Notes under the pieces: model-generated
The model's database searches: none
What the model was told of the DNA's origin: nothing
The model's input: only the letters and a program-made list of their open reading frames with translations
Part shown: in pieces, positions 8,665 to 16,637 of the stretch
Layout: each line of letters starts with the position of its first letter
Position numbering within the stretch: position 1 is the first letter of the stretch
NCBI GenBank assembly: GCA_034114085.1
Contig: JAXEWB010000040.1
Coordinates: 124,001 to 188,000, forward strand
Direction: 5' to 3'
Source of the DNA: Spiro-02 sp034114085
GTDB taxonomy: Bacteria > Spirochaetota > Spirochaetia > Sphaerochaetales > Sphaerochaetaceae
Length of the DNA: 64,000 nt
Program-made: the position numbers and the translations under genes

Positions 8665-8722
8665 CTCCCCGTCTACATTTTCAACGACGTGAAAGCGGGG
8701 AGCCCGCCACGTAGCGTTTTTT
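8665..8722 (+). promoter_or_regulatory. Two mutually exclusive hairpins ending in T6 (possible attenuator) upstream of metK
   Basis: CTCCCCG at 8665-8671 can pair with CGGGGAG at 8696-8702, with TTTCA/TGAAA (8679-8683/8690-8694) stacked inside. Alternatively ACGTG and GCGGG (8687-8699) pair with CCCGC and CACGT (8703-8712) around a GAG loop, followed by TTTTTT at 8717-8722. The second fold has a terminator shape and shares bases with the first, the layout of an attenuator or riboswitch platform. No known SAM-riboswitch core was recognised upstream, and the distance to metK is about 370 bases. The rest of the gap 8362-9091 holds the 61-bp repeat, AT-rich sequence at 8400-8480 and the small reading frames listed below. 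Confidence 0.4.
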
Positions 8723-8807
8723 GATTCGCTCCGTTCATATGAAAACGTTTCTAATACGCTAGATATACGCTTCTAGACAAATAACACGATCTGTAAAAAT
8801 CACTATT

Positions 8808-8900
8808 GTGCAGTTTTTTCAGGAGTGGTATGATGCCGCTATCAACGACGTCGATTTGAAAGCCCCCCAGCTTGCAGACGTCGCAAAACAAAATTGCTAA
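8808..8900 (+). CDS. Possible small ORF in metK leader region
   Basis: A 30-codon frame from GTG at 8808 to TAA at 8900, containing EWYDAAINDVDLK and ending KQNC. It has no clear ribosome site before the GTG, and the frame stays open back to 8763. It is listed because its stop lies just before a strong Shine-Dalgarno for the next small frame. It may equally be a relic of a larger gene or chance. Confidence 0.2.
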   Translation: MQFFQEWYDAAINDVDLKAPQLADVAKQNC

Positions 8901-8915
8901 AAGGGAGGTGCGTCT

Positions 8916-8975
8916 ATGAACGCATTGGTATCGCTCCTCAACAAGGACGCTACGCTTACTTTCCACAGTAGCTGA
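8916..8975 (+). CDS. Possible 19-residue leader peptide upstream of metK
   Basis: The ATG at 8916 is preceded by a strong GGGAGGTG ribosome site (8903-8910). The frame encodes MNALVSLLNKDATLTFHSS and stops at 8975, 116 bases before metK. GGGAG in the ribosome site can pair with CTCCC just after the stop (8976-8980). Small hairpins follow: CATTGGC/GCCAATG and CATGG/CCATG in about 9005-9050. This could be a translated leader acting on metK. The peptide has no Met codons after the start, so classic Met attenuation is not supported. The frame after its TGA encodes a hydrophobic stretch (LIGFIGIAANVVSWL), so a broken small membrane-protein gene is an alternative. Confidence 0.35.
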   Translation: MNALVSLLNKDATLTFHSS

Positions 8976-9091
8976 TCTCCCGGAAGTGTCCGTCTCATTG
9001 GTTTCATTGGCATAGCCGCCAATGTTGTCTCATGGCTTGTACCATGTATGTTCGGTAGAAGCCCGGTCTCTGGGGGAAAGGAACAACTACA

Positions 9092-10234
9092 ATGCTTGAA
9101 ACAGGAACTCATGTCTTTACTTCGGAATCGGTCAGTGAAGGACATCCTGACAAAGTTTGCGACCAGATCGCCGACGCGGTCCTTGATGCATGTCTTACAC
9201 AGGACGCATCCAGCAGGGTCGCATGTGAAGTATTCGCGACGACCAACAGGGTAATCGTCGGCGGAGAGATCACCACGAACGCAAACCTCAATATTGAAGA
9301 AATCGTCCGTACTGTTGTAACCGATATCGGATATACTGATCCCGCTTGCGGATTCGACGCCAGTTCACTGGTCGTCGAGAACCTGATCAAACGGCAGTCC
9401 CCGGACATTTCGCTAGGAGTTACCGCGGACAGCAGCCTGTTCGGAGAACAGGGGGCGGGTGACCAGGGCATGATGTTCGGCTACGCCTGTGATGAGACTC
9501 CTGAGCTGATGCCGGCGCCGATCATGTTCTCCCATGCGCTGCTCAGAAAAGCGGCGCAACTCAGAAAAAACGGGGCTGTTTCCTGGCTCCGTCCGGATGC
9601 GAAAAGCCAAGTATCAGTCGTATACCGGGACGGAAAGCCAATCCGCATCGACTCCATTGTCATATCGCATCAGCATGCGCCGGAAGCGACGCGGAAGCAA
9701 ATCGAGGAATTCCTTGTGGAGTCCGTCGTGAAACCGGTACTCGGCCCTACCGGCATGCTAGACGATAAAACCAGGTTTTTCATCAATCCGACGGGAAGGT
9801 TCGTCATAGGAGGTCCTGATGGAGATACGGGACTGACCGGACGGAAAATCATCGTGGATACCTACGGCGGCATGGGCAGGCATGGCGGCGGAGCGTTTAG
9901 CGGCAAGGATCCGTCGAAGGTTGACCGTTCAGCGGCCTATATGGCGCGGCATGTGGCGAAGAACTTGGTCGCGGCGGGATTGTGCAAACGGTGCGAGATA
10001 CAGTTCTCGTATGCGATTGGTGTTCCGTTCCCGATTTCCGTCTTAGTGGATACCTTCGGGACGGGGACTGTCGGCGACAGGGAGCTGGAACAGCTTGTAC
10101 AAGAAAAATTCAATCTTTCTCCAAAGGGAATCATCAGAGACCTCGACTTGCTACGGCCAATCTACCGGGCGAGCATGAACTACGGGCACTTCGGCAAAGT
10201 TGGCGTCCCTTGGGAAGAGGTCAGGCCATTGTAG
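9092..10234 (+). CDS. metK: S-adenosylmethionine synthetase
   Basis: MetK condenses ATP and methionine to S-adenosylmethionine, the cell's main methyl donor, in the cytoplasm. The 380-residue length matches the family. Signatures seen are SEGHPDKVCDQIADAVLDA at the N-terminus (ATP-binding His and metal-binding Asp), GEQGAGDQGMMFGYA (hexapeptide GAGDQG), INPTGRFVIGGPDGDTGLTG, and the phosphate-binding GGGAFSGKDPSKVDRS near the C-terminal third. The ATG at 9092 follows AAAGGAA at suitable spacing. It is monocistronic, with a long untranslated or partly translated leader upstream and strong hairpins downstream, which fits regulated expression of a key housekeeping enzyme. Confidence 0.97.
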   Translation: MLETGTHVFTSESVSEGHPDKVCDQIADAVLDACLTQDASSRVACEVFATTNRVIVGGEITTNANLNIEEIVRTVVTDIGYTDPACGFDASSLVVENLIKRQSPDISLGVTADSSLFGEQGAGDQGMMFGYACDETPELMPAPIMFSHALLRKAAQLRKNGAVSWLRPDAKSQVSVVYRDGKPIRIDSIVISHQHAPEATRKQIEEFLVESVVKPVLGPTGMLDDKTRFFINPTGRFVIGGPDGDTGLTGRKIIVDTYGGMGRHGGGAFSGKDPSKVDRSAAYMARHVAKNLVAAGLCKRCEIQFSYAIGVPFPISVLVDTFGTGTVGDRELEQLVQEKFNLSPKGIIRDLDLLRPIYRASMNYGHFGKVGVPWEEVRPL

Positions 10235-10271
10235 GAAACTGACACGGGTCCGCCCATCTGAAATGAGATTT

Positions 10272-10302
10272 GCTCCCTAATCCTCTTAGGGGATTAGGGA
10301 GC
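10272..10302 (+). terminator. Strong hairpin after metK
   Basis: A perfect 12-bp stem, GCTCCCTAATCC / GGATTAGGGAGC, with a 7-base loop lies 38 bases after the metK stop. No T-run follows, so it may terminate poorly or act as an mRNA 3'-end stabiliser. A second hairpin, GCCGCC-TTCG-GGCGGC (10327-10342), with the very stable TTCG loop, follows at once. Confidence 0.6.
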
Positions 10303-10403
10303 TACCTCTTCCGTATCTGTTCGGCGGCCGCCTTCGGGCGGCTGTCCCTCGAGAATATTACACTGTAATGGTCACGAGAGACTGTGCGCTGGAGGGGAAA
10401 TAA

Positions 10404-10637
10404 ATGCCTACATTTGATGAGTTCAAGGAAATCGTGAAATCTTATCTCACTAGAATGCTCATAAATCTCAGCGCAAAGGAAATCAATGTCTATATAGATT
10501 CAGAAGAATCCATAGAAGTGATCCAACGTAAATATGACAGGAGTGTCAGGCGTTTTAAAATAGGAGAAATCACTGAAGAGGTATTCAGAATTGGATGTGC
10601 GGGCGCAGCCGCCTGTTGTTTGGACATGCTCTACTGA
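10404..10637 (+). CDS. Small hypothetical protein, 77 residues
   Basis: Unrecognised. The gene is credible because it has a strong ribosome site (GGAGGGGAA about 8 bases before the ATG), its own terminator at 10664-10697 and no overlap with other genes. The product looks helical (DEFKEIVKSYLTRMLINL) with a charged middle and a small-residue, Cys-containing tail (GCAGAAACCLDMLY). No signal peptide or transmembrane segment is evident. It stands alone between metK and the AraC regulator, so context gives no function. Confidence 0.65.
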   Translation: MPTFDEFKEIVKSYLTRMLINLSAKEINVYIDSEESIEVIQRKYDRSVRRFKIGEITEEVFRIGCAGAAACCLDMLY

Positions 10638-10663
10638 TAAATACATCCGGCAACGATCCATAC

Positions 10664-10697
10664 AGCTTCAGGGCTAACGACCCTGAAGCTTTTTTTA
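10664..10697 (+). terminator. Rho-independent terminator of the 77-residue gene
   Basis: The stem AGCTTCAGGG / CCCTGAAGCT encloses a 7-base loop, and the T-run extends from 10690 to 10697. Confidence 0.92.
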
Positions 10698-10734
10698 TAT
10701 ATCTGCGTCTCATTTGATTTCAACCAGCCCCTTC

Positions 10735-10763
10735 TTGCATTAAGGGCAGTGTGTTGATATAAT
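10735..10763 (+). promoter_or_regulatory. Sigma-70-type promoter upstream of the AraC gene
   Basis: TTGCAT at 10735-10740 and a perfect TATAAT at 10758-10763 are separated by exactly 17 bases. The predicted transcript would have a leader of about 150 bases before the regulator. A second TATAAT occurs at 10877-10882 without a matching -35 at normal spacing. Confidence 0.6.
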
Positions 10764-10918
10764 ATTAGCGTATGGAAACTTTTAAAAAGTTATGGAAACA
10801 GGACTGAATGTAACCATAATGCGGATCATAATATCCTATTATTGTATTGATTTATCTATATTATGGCATTAATTAGTATAATTCAACGAAATGTTGAGGC
10901 ATTCATATACACAAAATA

Positions 10919-12079
10919 ATGTTAGTTACAGTTAACACAAATTCACCAAAAATTACTACTTTCTCCCCAAAATATCCAAAACAAGTTCTTGGAACAGAAT
11001 TCGGAAAATGCTGTCCCTTGAGGAAGACGACACCCGCGGAAAAAAAACGGCTGGAGCCGTCAGTCAACGTAGTCGGGCAAAAAGGCCCATGCACCGTCTA
11101 CCGTTTTCTGTCCGAACATGGGGTCGGCTACATGACAATCTATGAGGTCTATCCCGGCATCATGCTCAGCTACAACGAATTCGCGATGAAGAGTAGCCCT
11201 TCCAACGGCTCGCCCTGCGCGGACTTGATAGAAATCAACCACTGCAAGGAAGGACGTTTCGAATGTTCCACGCAGGACGGGCGGGTTTCATACATGGGTA
11301 AAGGTGATCTGGCGGTACATAAAAGGAGTTTCCTTCCAATCAATCCAAACTTCCCGCTCGGCTACTACTATGGAATTTCCGTCTTGGTGGAACTATCGGC
11401 TATACAACCAAAATTGAAGAAACAACTCAAGGACCTTGGCATAGACCTGGATAAACTTCCGCAGATGCTTCACCTTGATACATCTCCGTTCTATATGCGT
11501 TCAACTGATAAAATAGAGCATATTTTCTCCGAGATGTATGAAATACAGGAGGAATTCCGGCCGACATATCTGAAAATCAAGATTCTGGAACTTCTGTATT
11601 TCATCTACCATACGCCAAGTGGTCGATTATTTGAAACAAGGGATGCGTACATCCCTCGACAACAGGTGGACGGTATCAAACGAATCCACGCCTACATGGT
11701 CAGAAATATTGAAAAGCACATTACCATCAAACAGCTTTCAAAACAATTCTCCATGGCGGAAACAACGCTCAAGACAGGCTTCAAGATTATCTATGGAACC
11801 AGTATCGGCGGTTATTTGCGGACATATAGAATCCAAGTAGCCGCAGGCAGGCTCACCACGGGGAATATGTCGGTAATGGATGTGGCTTTGTCGGTAGGGT
11901 ATGAAAACCCAAGCAAGTTTTCCGCCGCATTCAAAGCGGAAACTGGTAAGACTCCGCTGGAATACCAGAAGCAGATGCGCAGCGGACAGACCAGTCCCTG
12001 CGTCCAATGCGCATTGTGCGGAAACACCTCCAGGATTCCCTCCGCCTGTTTGGAGCAAAACGCCGTCTTCATGGAGTAG
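10919..12079 (+). CDS. AraC/XylS-family transcriptional regulator
   Basis: This 386-residue regulator has a C-terminal AraC DNA-binding domain. Two helix-turn-helices are visible: ITIKQLSKQFSMAETTLKTGF and MSVMDVALSVGYENPSKFSAAF, followed by the conserved TGKTPLEYQKQMR. The N-terminal ~230 residues resemble the ligand-sensing part of PchR/YbtA-like regulators. A Cys-rich tail after the domain (CVQCALCGNTSRIPSAC) is unusual. It could bind metal or be an extension. The start is uncertain because the ATG at 10919 has no clear ribosome site. It lies about 50 bases upstream of two half-ABC transporters. By analogy with YbtA-YbtPQ it probably controls them, perhaps in response to iron or a siderophore. 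That is inference. Confidence 0.82.
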   Translation: MLVTVNTNSPKITTFSPKYPKQVLGTEFGKCCPLRKTTPAEKKRLEPSVNVVGQKGPCTVYRFLSEHGVGYMTIYEVYPGIMLSYNEFAMKSSPSNGSPCADLIEINHCKEGRFECSTQDGRVSYMGKGDLAVHKRSFLPINPNFPLGYYYGISVLVELSAIQPKLKKQLKDLGIDLDKLPQMLHLDTSPFYMRSTDKIEHIFSEMYEIQEEFRPTYLKIKILELLYFIYHTPSGRLFETRDAYIPRQQVDGIKRIHAYMVRNIEKHITIKQLSKQFSMAETTLKTGFKIIYGTSIGGYLRTYRIQVAAGRLTTGNMSVMDVALSVGYENPSKFSAAFKAETGKTPLEYQKQMRSGQTSPCVQCALCGNTSRIPSACLEQNAVFME

Positions 12080-12131
12080 AGGCGACCGAGAGGTGTCCAT
12101 ATACTTTTCCATACCTACACGCGGAGGGTAT

Positions 12132-13910
12132 ATGGACAAGAAAAACACTTCATTTACACGACTGTTCAATTTCGCCGGCAACTACCGGTACCTGACTTAT
12201 ACGGGATGCCTGTTATCCGGCCTCAGCGCAATCATGGGGCTGCTCCCCTACATCTTCATATGGCTGTGCATCAAATCCCTGTTCACGGCGGTTCCGGACA
12301 TTTCCATGGCTACGGGAATCATCAGATACGGATTATGGGCCCTCGGGCTGACACTGGTCAGTATGCTCATCTATTTCTGCGCATTGATGTGTACCCACCT
12401 CAGCGCTTTCAGAATATCCAGGAACATGAAGAGCCTCGCGATGCATACCATCCTGAATTTTCCGTTGGGATATTTTGAAGGAAAAGACAGCGGCAAACTC
12501 CGAAAACAGATTGACGACAACGCAGACATGACAGAAACCCTGCTAGCCCACAATCTTCCTGACTTGGTGGGCGCGTTCGTCACTCCAGTGGCGGTACTCG
12601 TATTCCTCGCCGTATTCGACTGGAAACTGGGACTCCTCTGTTTGGTTCCCTTCGTTCTTTCCTTCTTGATCCTAGCAAAGATGATGACCGGGGACAACGC
12701 AAAGAGCATGGTAAAATATCAAGCGAGCCTGGAGAACATGAGCGGTTCCGCTGTTGAATATGTCAGGGGAATCCCCGTTGTGAAAACATTTCAGCAGACG
12801 GTATACTCCTTCAAGGATCTGTACGAAGCAATCAAATCCTACGGAAAATGGGCTACGGAATATTCCCACGCATGCAGGGTTCCATATACCGGCTTCATCA
12901 TGATCATCAACGGTTTCTTCGCGCTGCTGATACCCGTAGGCATTATTCTGCTACGCCATAGCGCGGATTTTGCCGCGACCTTGCTGGACATCGTATTCTA
13001 CATACTCTTCACACCAGTATGCGCGGTCATGATGAACAAGATCATGTATGCGACGGAAAGCATGCAGCAAGTGCAGATAGTCCTGACCAAGTTCGACCAG
13101 CTCACTGACTTTGAACCCCTGAAACAGCCTAGGCAACCGTTACAGCCAAGGAACATGTCAATCGGCTTCAAAAATGTCTCATTCACATACCCGGGGACGA
13201 CTGACAAGGCACTGGACGATGTCTCGATGACCATGGAACCGGGCAAAACCTATGCTCTTGTCGGTGCTTCCGGCAGCGGAAAGACAACCGCCGCCGCATT
13301 GATTCTCCGTTTCTGGGATCCCGATTCCGGCAGGATCACCATCGGGGGCATCGATATACGGGACATGTCGGAAAAGGATATCCTCGACAACATTTCGTTC
13401 GTGTTCCAGGACAATAGATTATTCAAGACCACCATCAGGGAAAATCTGCTCATGGCGAAACCAGGCGCGACGGACGAGGAACTGAACGAAGCACTTTCCG
13501 CGGCGAGATGCGACGAGATTATCTCCAACTTACCGCATGGGATAAACACCGTCCTCGGCTCGAAAGGAACCTATCTGTCGGGAGGGGAAACACAAAGGAT
13601 AGCCCTGGCCCGCGCGATATTGAAGGACGCTCCTATCGTCATACTCGATGAGGCGACCGCTTTCGCGGATCCTGAAAACGAATACCAGATACAGAAGGCG
13701 TTTGAAACTTTGGTCCAGAACAAAACCGTACTGATGATTGCGCATAGGCTTTCCTCGGTGAAGAACGCTGACAGGATATTCGTCTTGAACCGTGGCCGGC
13801 TTGTGGAAGAAGGAACGCACAAGGAGTTGATGAAAGCGAAAAAAGAGTATGCACGACTTTATGAAGAATTCACAACCTCATTGAGTTGGAAAGTGGCGAA
13901 GGAGGCCTGA
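12132..13910 (+). CDS. ABC transporter, fused permease and ATPase (YbtP/IrtA-like half transporter)
   Basis: This 592-residue half-transporter has an N-terminal six-helix domain of the type I exporter fold (hydrophobic stretches from about residues 20-300) and a C-terminal ATPase. Walker A GASGSGKTT is near residue 378, the signature LSGGETQRIALARA near 481, Walker B VILDEAT near 503 and the H-loop in MIAHRLSS. The ATG at 12132 is chosen for its GGAGGG ribosome site. The second half-transporter starts 2 bases after its stop, so the two very likely form a heterodimer in the inner membrane. The AraC neighbour and overall pattern resemble YbtPQ/IrtAB systems that import ferric siderophores despite an exporter fold. 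Multidrug export remains possible. Confidence 0.88.
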   Translation: MDKKNTSFTRLFNFAGNYRYLTYTGCLLSGLSAIMGLLPYIFIWLCIKSLFTAVPDISMATGIIRYGLWALGLTLVSMLIYFCALMCTHLSAFRISRNMKSLAMHTILNFPLGYFEGKDSGKLRKQIDDNADMTETLLAHNLPDLVGAFVTPVAVLVFLAVFDWKLGLLCLVPFVLSFLILAKMMTGDNAKSMVKYQASLENMSGSAVEYVRGIPVVKTFQQTVYSFKDLYEAIKSYGKWATEYSHACRVPYTGFIMIINGFFALLIPVGIILLRHSADFAATLLDIVFYILFTPVCAVMMNKIMYATESMQQVQIVLTKFDQLTDFEPLKQPRQPLQPRNMSIGFKNVSFTYPGTTDKALDDVSMTMEPGKTYALVGASGSGKTTAAALILRFWDPDSGRITIGGIDIRDMSEKDILDNISFVFQDNRLFKTTIRENLLMAKPGATDEELNEALSAARCDEIISNLPHGINTVLGSKGTYLSGGETQRIALARAILKDAPIVILDEATAFADPENEYQIQKAFETLVQNKTVLMIAHRLSSVKNADRIFVLNRGRLVEEGTHKELMKAKKEYARLYEEFTTSLSWKVAKEA

Positions 13911-13912
13911 GC

Positions 13913-15652
13913 ATGTATACATATCTTCAAAGTACATTCAATTTGACCCGTCAGGGCGCGAAAGACCTTGTCAAAGGCATCGTATGGTCGGCCATCGTCA
14001 ATTTCATGTTCATGCTGCCCGTCTGCGTCTGCTTTCTGTTCCTCCGCGATATATTGCCGGGACTGTATGGACAACCCGTTTCACTGAACCTCCCCTTCTA
14101 TATCGCGGCTTGCGCCGTATCGCTGGCATTGATTTTCATCACTCATTTCATCCAGTACAAATACCTGTACAACACGACATATGAAGAGAGCGGGAATAGA
14201 AGGATCAATCTCGCGGAAAAGCTCAGGAGGCTGCCGCTGGCGTTCTTCGGGAAAAAGAATCTCTCGGACTTGACCAGCACCATCATGAGCGACTGTACCG
14301 CCCTGGAGCATTCCTTTTCCCATGCGGTGCCGACGTTCTGTGGCTCCGTTGTCTCGACGATCTTGATCAGTATCGGTATCTTTTTCTACGACTGGAGGAT
14401 GGCGTTGGCGTTGGTCTGGGTGGTGCCGGTCTCGTTTTTATTTGTGATTTTCGGCGGCAGATATATCAAGAAGTTGAGTCTCAAAAACTTGGAGGAAAAA
14501 CGAAAAGGTACTGAGCTTATCCAGGAATCTTTGGAAAATGTCAGAGACCTCAAGGCGTTCAGAAAGACGGACCAATACCTCATTCATCTCGACGATACGT
14601 TGAAAAATACTGAGAAACATATCGTCAAAGGTGAACTTGGTACGGGAATCCTCGTCACTTCAGCGCAAATGGTCCTCAAAATCGGTATCGCGAGCGTCGT
14701 ACTGGCTGGTTCCATATTGATATCCCGAAATGCTCTGTCGCTGTTGGAATTCCTCGTATTCTTGCTCGCCGCGACACGTTTCTACGACCCTCTCTCCATG
14801 ACATTGCAGAATCTCGCCGAGATGCTTGCAACTCAGGCGAAGATAGACCGGATGAAACAGCTCGACAAGGAACCAGAACAGCACGGAACCACGAGTTTCG
14901 CTCCGAAAAACTATAACATCGCCTTCAACCATGTCGGGTTCTCCTATCTAGGGGACGAACAAGTTCTTTCAGATGTTTCCTTTACCGCGAAACAGGGGGA
15001 GGTGACGGCGCTGGTAGGTCCGTCAGGAGGAGGAAAAAGTACAGTAGCGAAACTGGCTGCCAGATTCTGGGATGCGACGACGGGAACGATATCTCTTGGC
15101 GGTACCGATATCAAGACGGTGGATCCGGAAACTCTGCTCACGTCCTATGCAATGGTTTTCCAAGACGTAGTGCTGTTCAATGATACCGTCATGGAGAACA
15201 TCAGGCTGGGAAAACGCGGAGCGACCGATGAAGAAGTCCTTGCCGCGGCACAAGCCGCCTGCTGCGACGAATTCGTCGCACGCCTGCCTGACGGATACAA
15301 GAGCATGATTGGTGAAAACGGACAGAAGCTTTCCGGCGGAGAACGGCAGCGGATATCCATCGCACGGGCATTGTTGAAGAATGCCCCAGTGGTAGTATTC
15401 GATGAAGCGACGGCATCGCTGGACGCTGAAAATGAATCGCAGATACAGACGGCACTTTCTAGATTGCTTCAGGGCAAGACTGTATTGGTAATCGCCCATA
15501 GACTCAGGACTATCACACAAGCGGACAAGATCGTAGTTTTGCAAAACGGGAAGGTGGTCCAGCAAGGTTCACCAATGGAGCTGGAATCACAGGAAGGTCT
15601 GTTCAAACATATGCTGGAACTTCAGGAAATCAGTTCAAATTGGAGCTTGTAG
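13913..15652 (+). CDS. ABC transporter, fused permease and ATPase (YbtQ/IrtB-like half transporter)
   Basis: This 579-residue partner of the preceding half-transporter starts at the ATG at 13913, which has GGAGG 7 bases upstream (inside the end of the previous gene). The N-terminal transmembrane domain is followed by Walker A GPSGGGKST near residue 369, signature LSGGERQRISIARA near 473, Walker B VVFDEATASLD near 493 and IAHRLRT with the H-loop His. Both nucleotide sites of the pair therefore look intact. The close coupling and equal size point to a heterodimeric transporter. The bidirectional terminator at 15743-15795 ends this operon. Confidence 0.88.
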   Translation: MYTYLQSTFNLTRQGAKDLVKGIVWSAIVNFMFMLPVCVCFLFLRDILPGLYGQPVSLNLPFYIAACAVSLALIFITHFIQYKYLYNTTYEESGNRRINLAEKLRRLPLAFFGKKNLSDLTSTIMSDCTALEHSFSHAVPTFCGSVVSTILISIGIFFYDWRMALALVWVVPVSFLFVIFGGRYIKKLSLKNLEEKRKGTELIQESLENVRDLKAFRKTDQYLIHLDDTLKNTEKHIVKGELGTGILVTSAQMVLKIGIASVVLAGSILISRNALSLLEFLVFLLAATRFYDPLSMTLQNLAEMLATQAKIDRMKQLDKEPEQHGTTSFAPKNYNIAFNHVGFSYLGDEQVLSDVSFTAKQGEVTALVGPSGGGKSTVAKLAARFWDATTGTISLGGTDIKTVDPETLLTSYAMVFQDVVLFNDTVMENIRLGKRGATDEEVLAAAQAACCDEFVARLPDGYKSMIGENGQKLSGGERQRISIARALLKNAPVVVFDEATASLDAENESQIQTALSRLLQGKTVLVIAHRLRTITQADKIVVLQNGKVVQQGSPMELESQEGLFKHMLELQEISSNWSL

Positions 15653-15742
15653 TCCGAATGTCTCCCGTACTGCTGTACGTCCCGCGCACGTATTTCAAGG
15701 AGGGCTGTCCCCGACCGTCAAACGAGAGCAGACCCTCCCGAT

Positions 15743-15795
15743 AAAAAAACGCTGATACCAGTTGAGAAATCGCCCGATTGGTATCAGCGTTTTTT
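15743..15795. terminator. Bidirectional terminator between the ABC operon and jag operon
   Basis: AAAAAAACGCTGATACCA pairs with TGGTATCAGCGTTTTTT around an 18-base loop. The A-tract before and T-tract after let it work for the + strand ABC genes and the converging - strand jag operon. Confidence 0.9.
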
Positions 15796-15868
15796 ATAGG
15801 AGCCGGTATTGTTGCCGACAACCAGCAGGCCAGCGGCTCTCATGCGCTCCTAAAGTCAGTCCTGAATC

Positions 15869-16579
15869 TTAGCGTTTCGTACAAGAGATACGTACCTGCT
15901 TGTATAGGCCGTCACCTTCACTCTTGGTCTCCACGCCATCAACATCGTTCAACGCAGAATGAATCAGACGGCGTTCAAACGGATTCATCGGTTCAAGCAA
16001 CTTGCTTCTTCCAGTGCGTTTGACCTGTTCGGCAGTCTTGTACGCCAGACGAATCAGTTGTTCCTCATGGCGCATCCGATAGTTCTCGCTGTCAACGATA
16101 ATCTTCTGGTCTGGGTCGATTTGCCCCGCATAGACGTTGGCAAGCAATTGAATCGCATCAAGGTTCTTTCCCTTGCGTCCGATAATGATGCTGGAGAACT
16201 CACTGTCAATGTTCAACCCAAGCTTGCGCTCTTTGCGAAAATTGATAGAAACGCTTCCTGGATAGCCCATTTTTGAAAGTAACGTAGCCACAAACTCAAG
16301 GACACGCTCTTCCATATCCCCTTCCGGAACAAGCGGCTGGGAAGAAGGGACAATCTCTTCGTAATGATCATCGTAGGGGTCGTTAGTGAACAGCGCGTTG
16401 TCCTGTTCTTCCTCTTCTTCACCGATGTGAATCCGTATCTTGACCAGATTCTTTTTGAACAGGCCTTTTCTACCGGTATCCACGATTTCCACGTCGAAGT
16501 CCTCACGTTCTATGTGCAGTTCATCAATCGCCTTGGCGATAGCCTCCTGCTCGGTTCGTCCTTCAAATTCTTTCGTCAT
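15869..16579 (-). CDS. jag: Jag/KhpB RNA-binding protein (Jag-N, KH and R3H domains)
   Basis: This 236-residue protein has the N-terminal Jag domain (FEGRTEQEAIAKAIDEL, then GRKGLFK), an acidic linker, a KH domain with IIGRKGKNLDAIQLL, and a C-terminal R3H domain ending in NPFERRLIHSALND. KhpB/Jag proteins bind RNA and are tied to cell elongation and sporulation or membrane-protein biogenesis. The position directly downstream of yidC is conserved in most bacteria with this operon. The gap to yidC is 58 bases, and the pair is probably transcribed from the rpmH promoter. Confidence 0.93.
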   Translation of the reverse strand: MTKEFEGRTEQEAIAKAIDELHIEREDFDVEIVDTGRKGLFKKNLVKIRIHIGEEEEEQDNALFTNDPYDDHYEEIVPSSQPLVPEGDMEERVLEFVATLLSKMGYPGSVSINFRKERKLGLNIDSEFSSIIIGRKGKNLDAIQLLANVYAGQIDPDQKIIVDSENYRMRHEEQLIRLAYKTAEQVKRTGRSKLLEPMNPFERRLIHSALNDVDGVETKSEGDGLYKQVRISCTKR

Positions 16580-16637
16580 ATATCACTCCACGGACGCCCG
16601 TTTTCGAGCGTCCTCATAGGTATTTTCTTATGTGAGG

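Noticed and set aside
8881..9091. A known SAM-I, SAM-II or SMK riboswitch before metK.
   Set aside because: None of the core motifs I know for these classes could be found. Only generic hairpins and a small ORF are visible.
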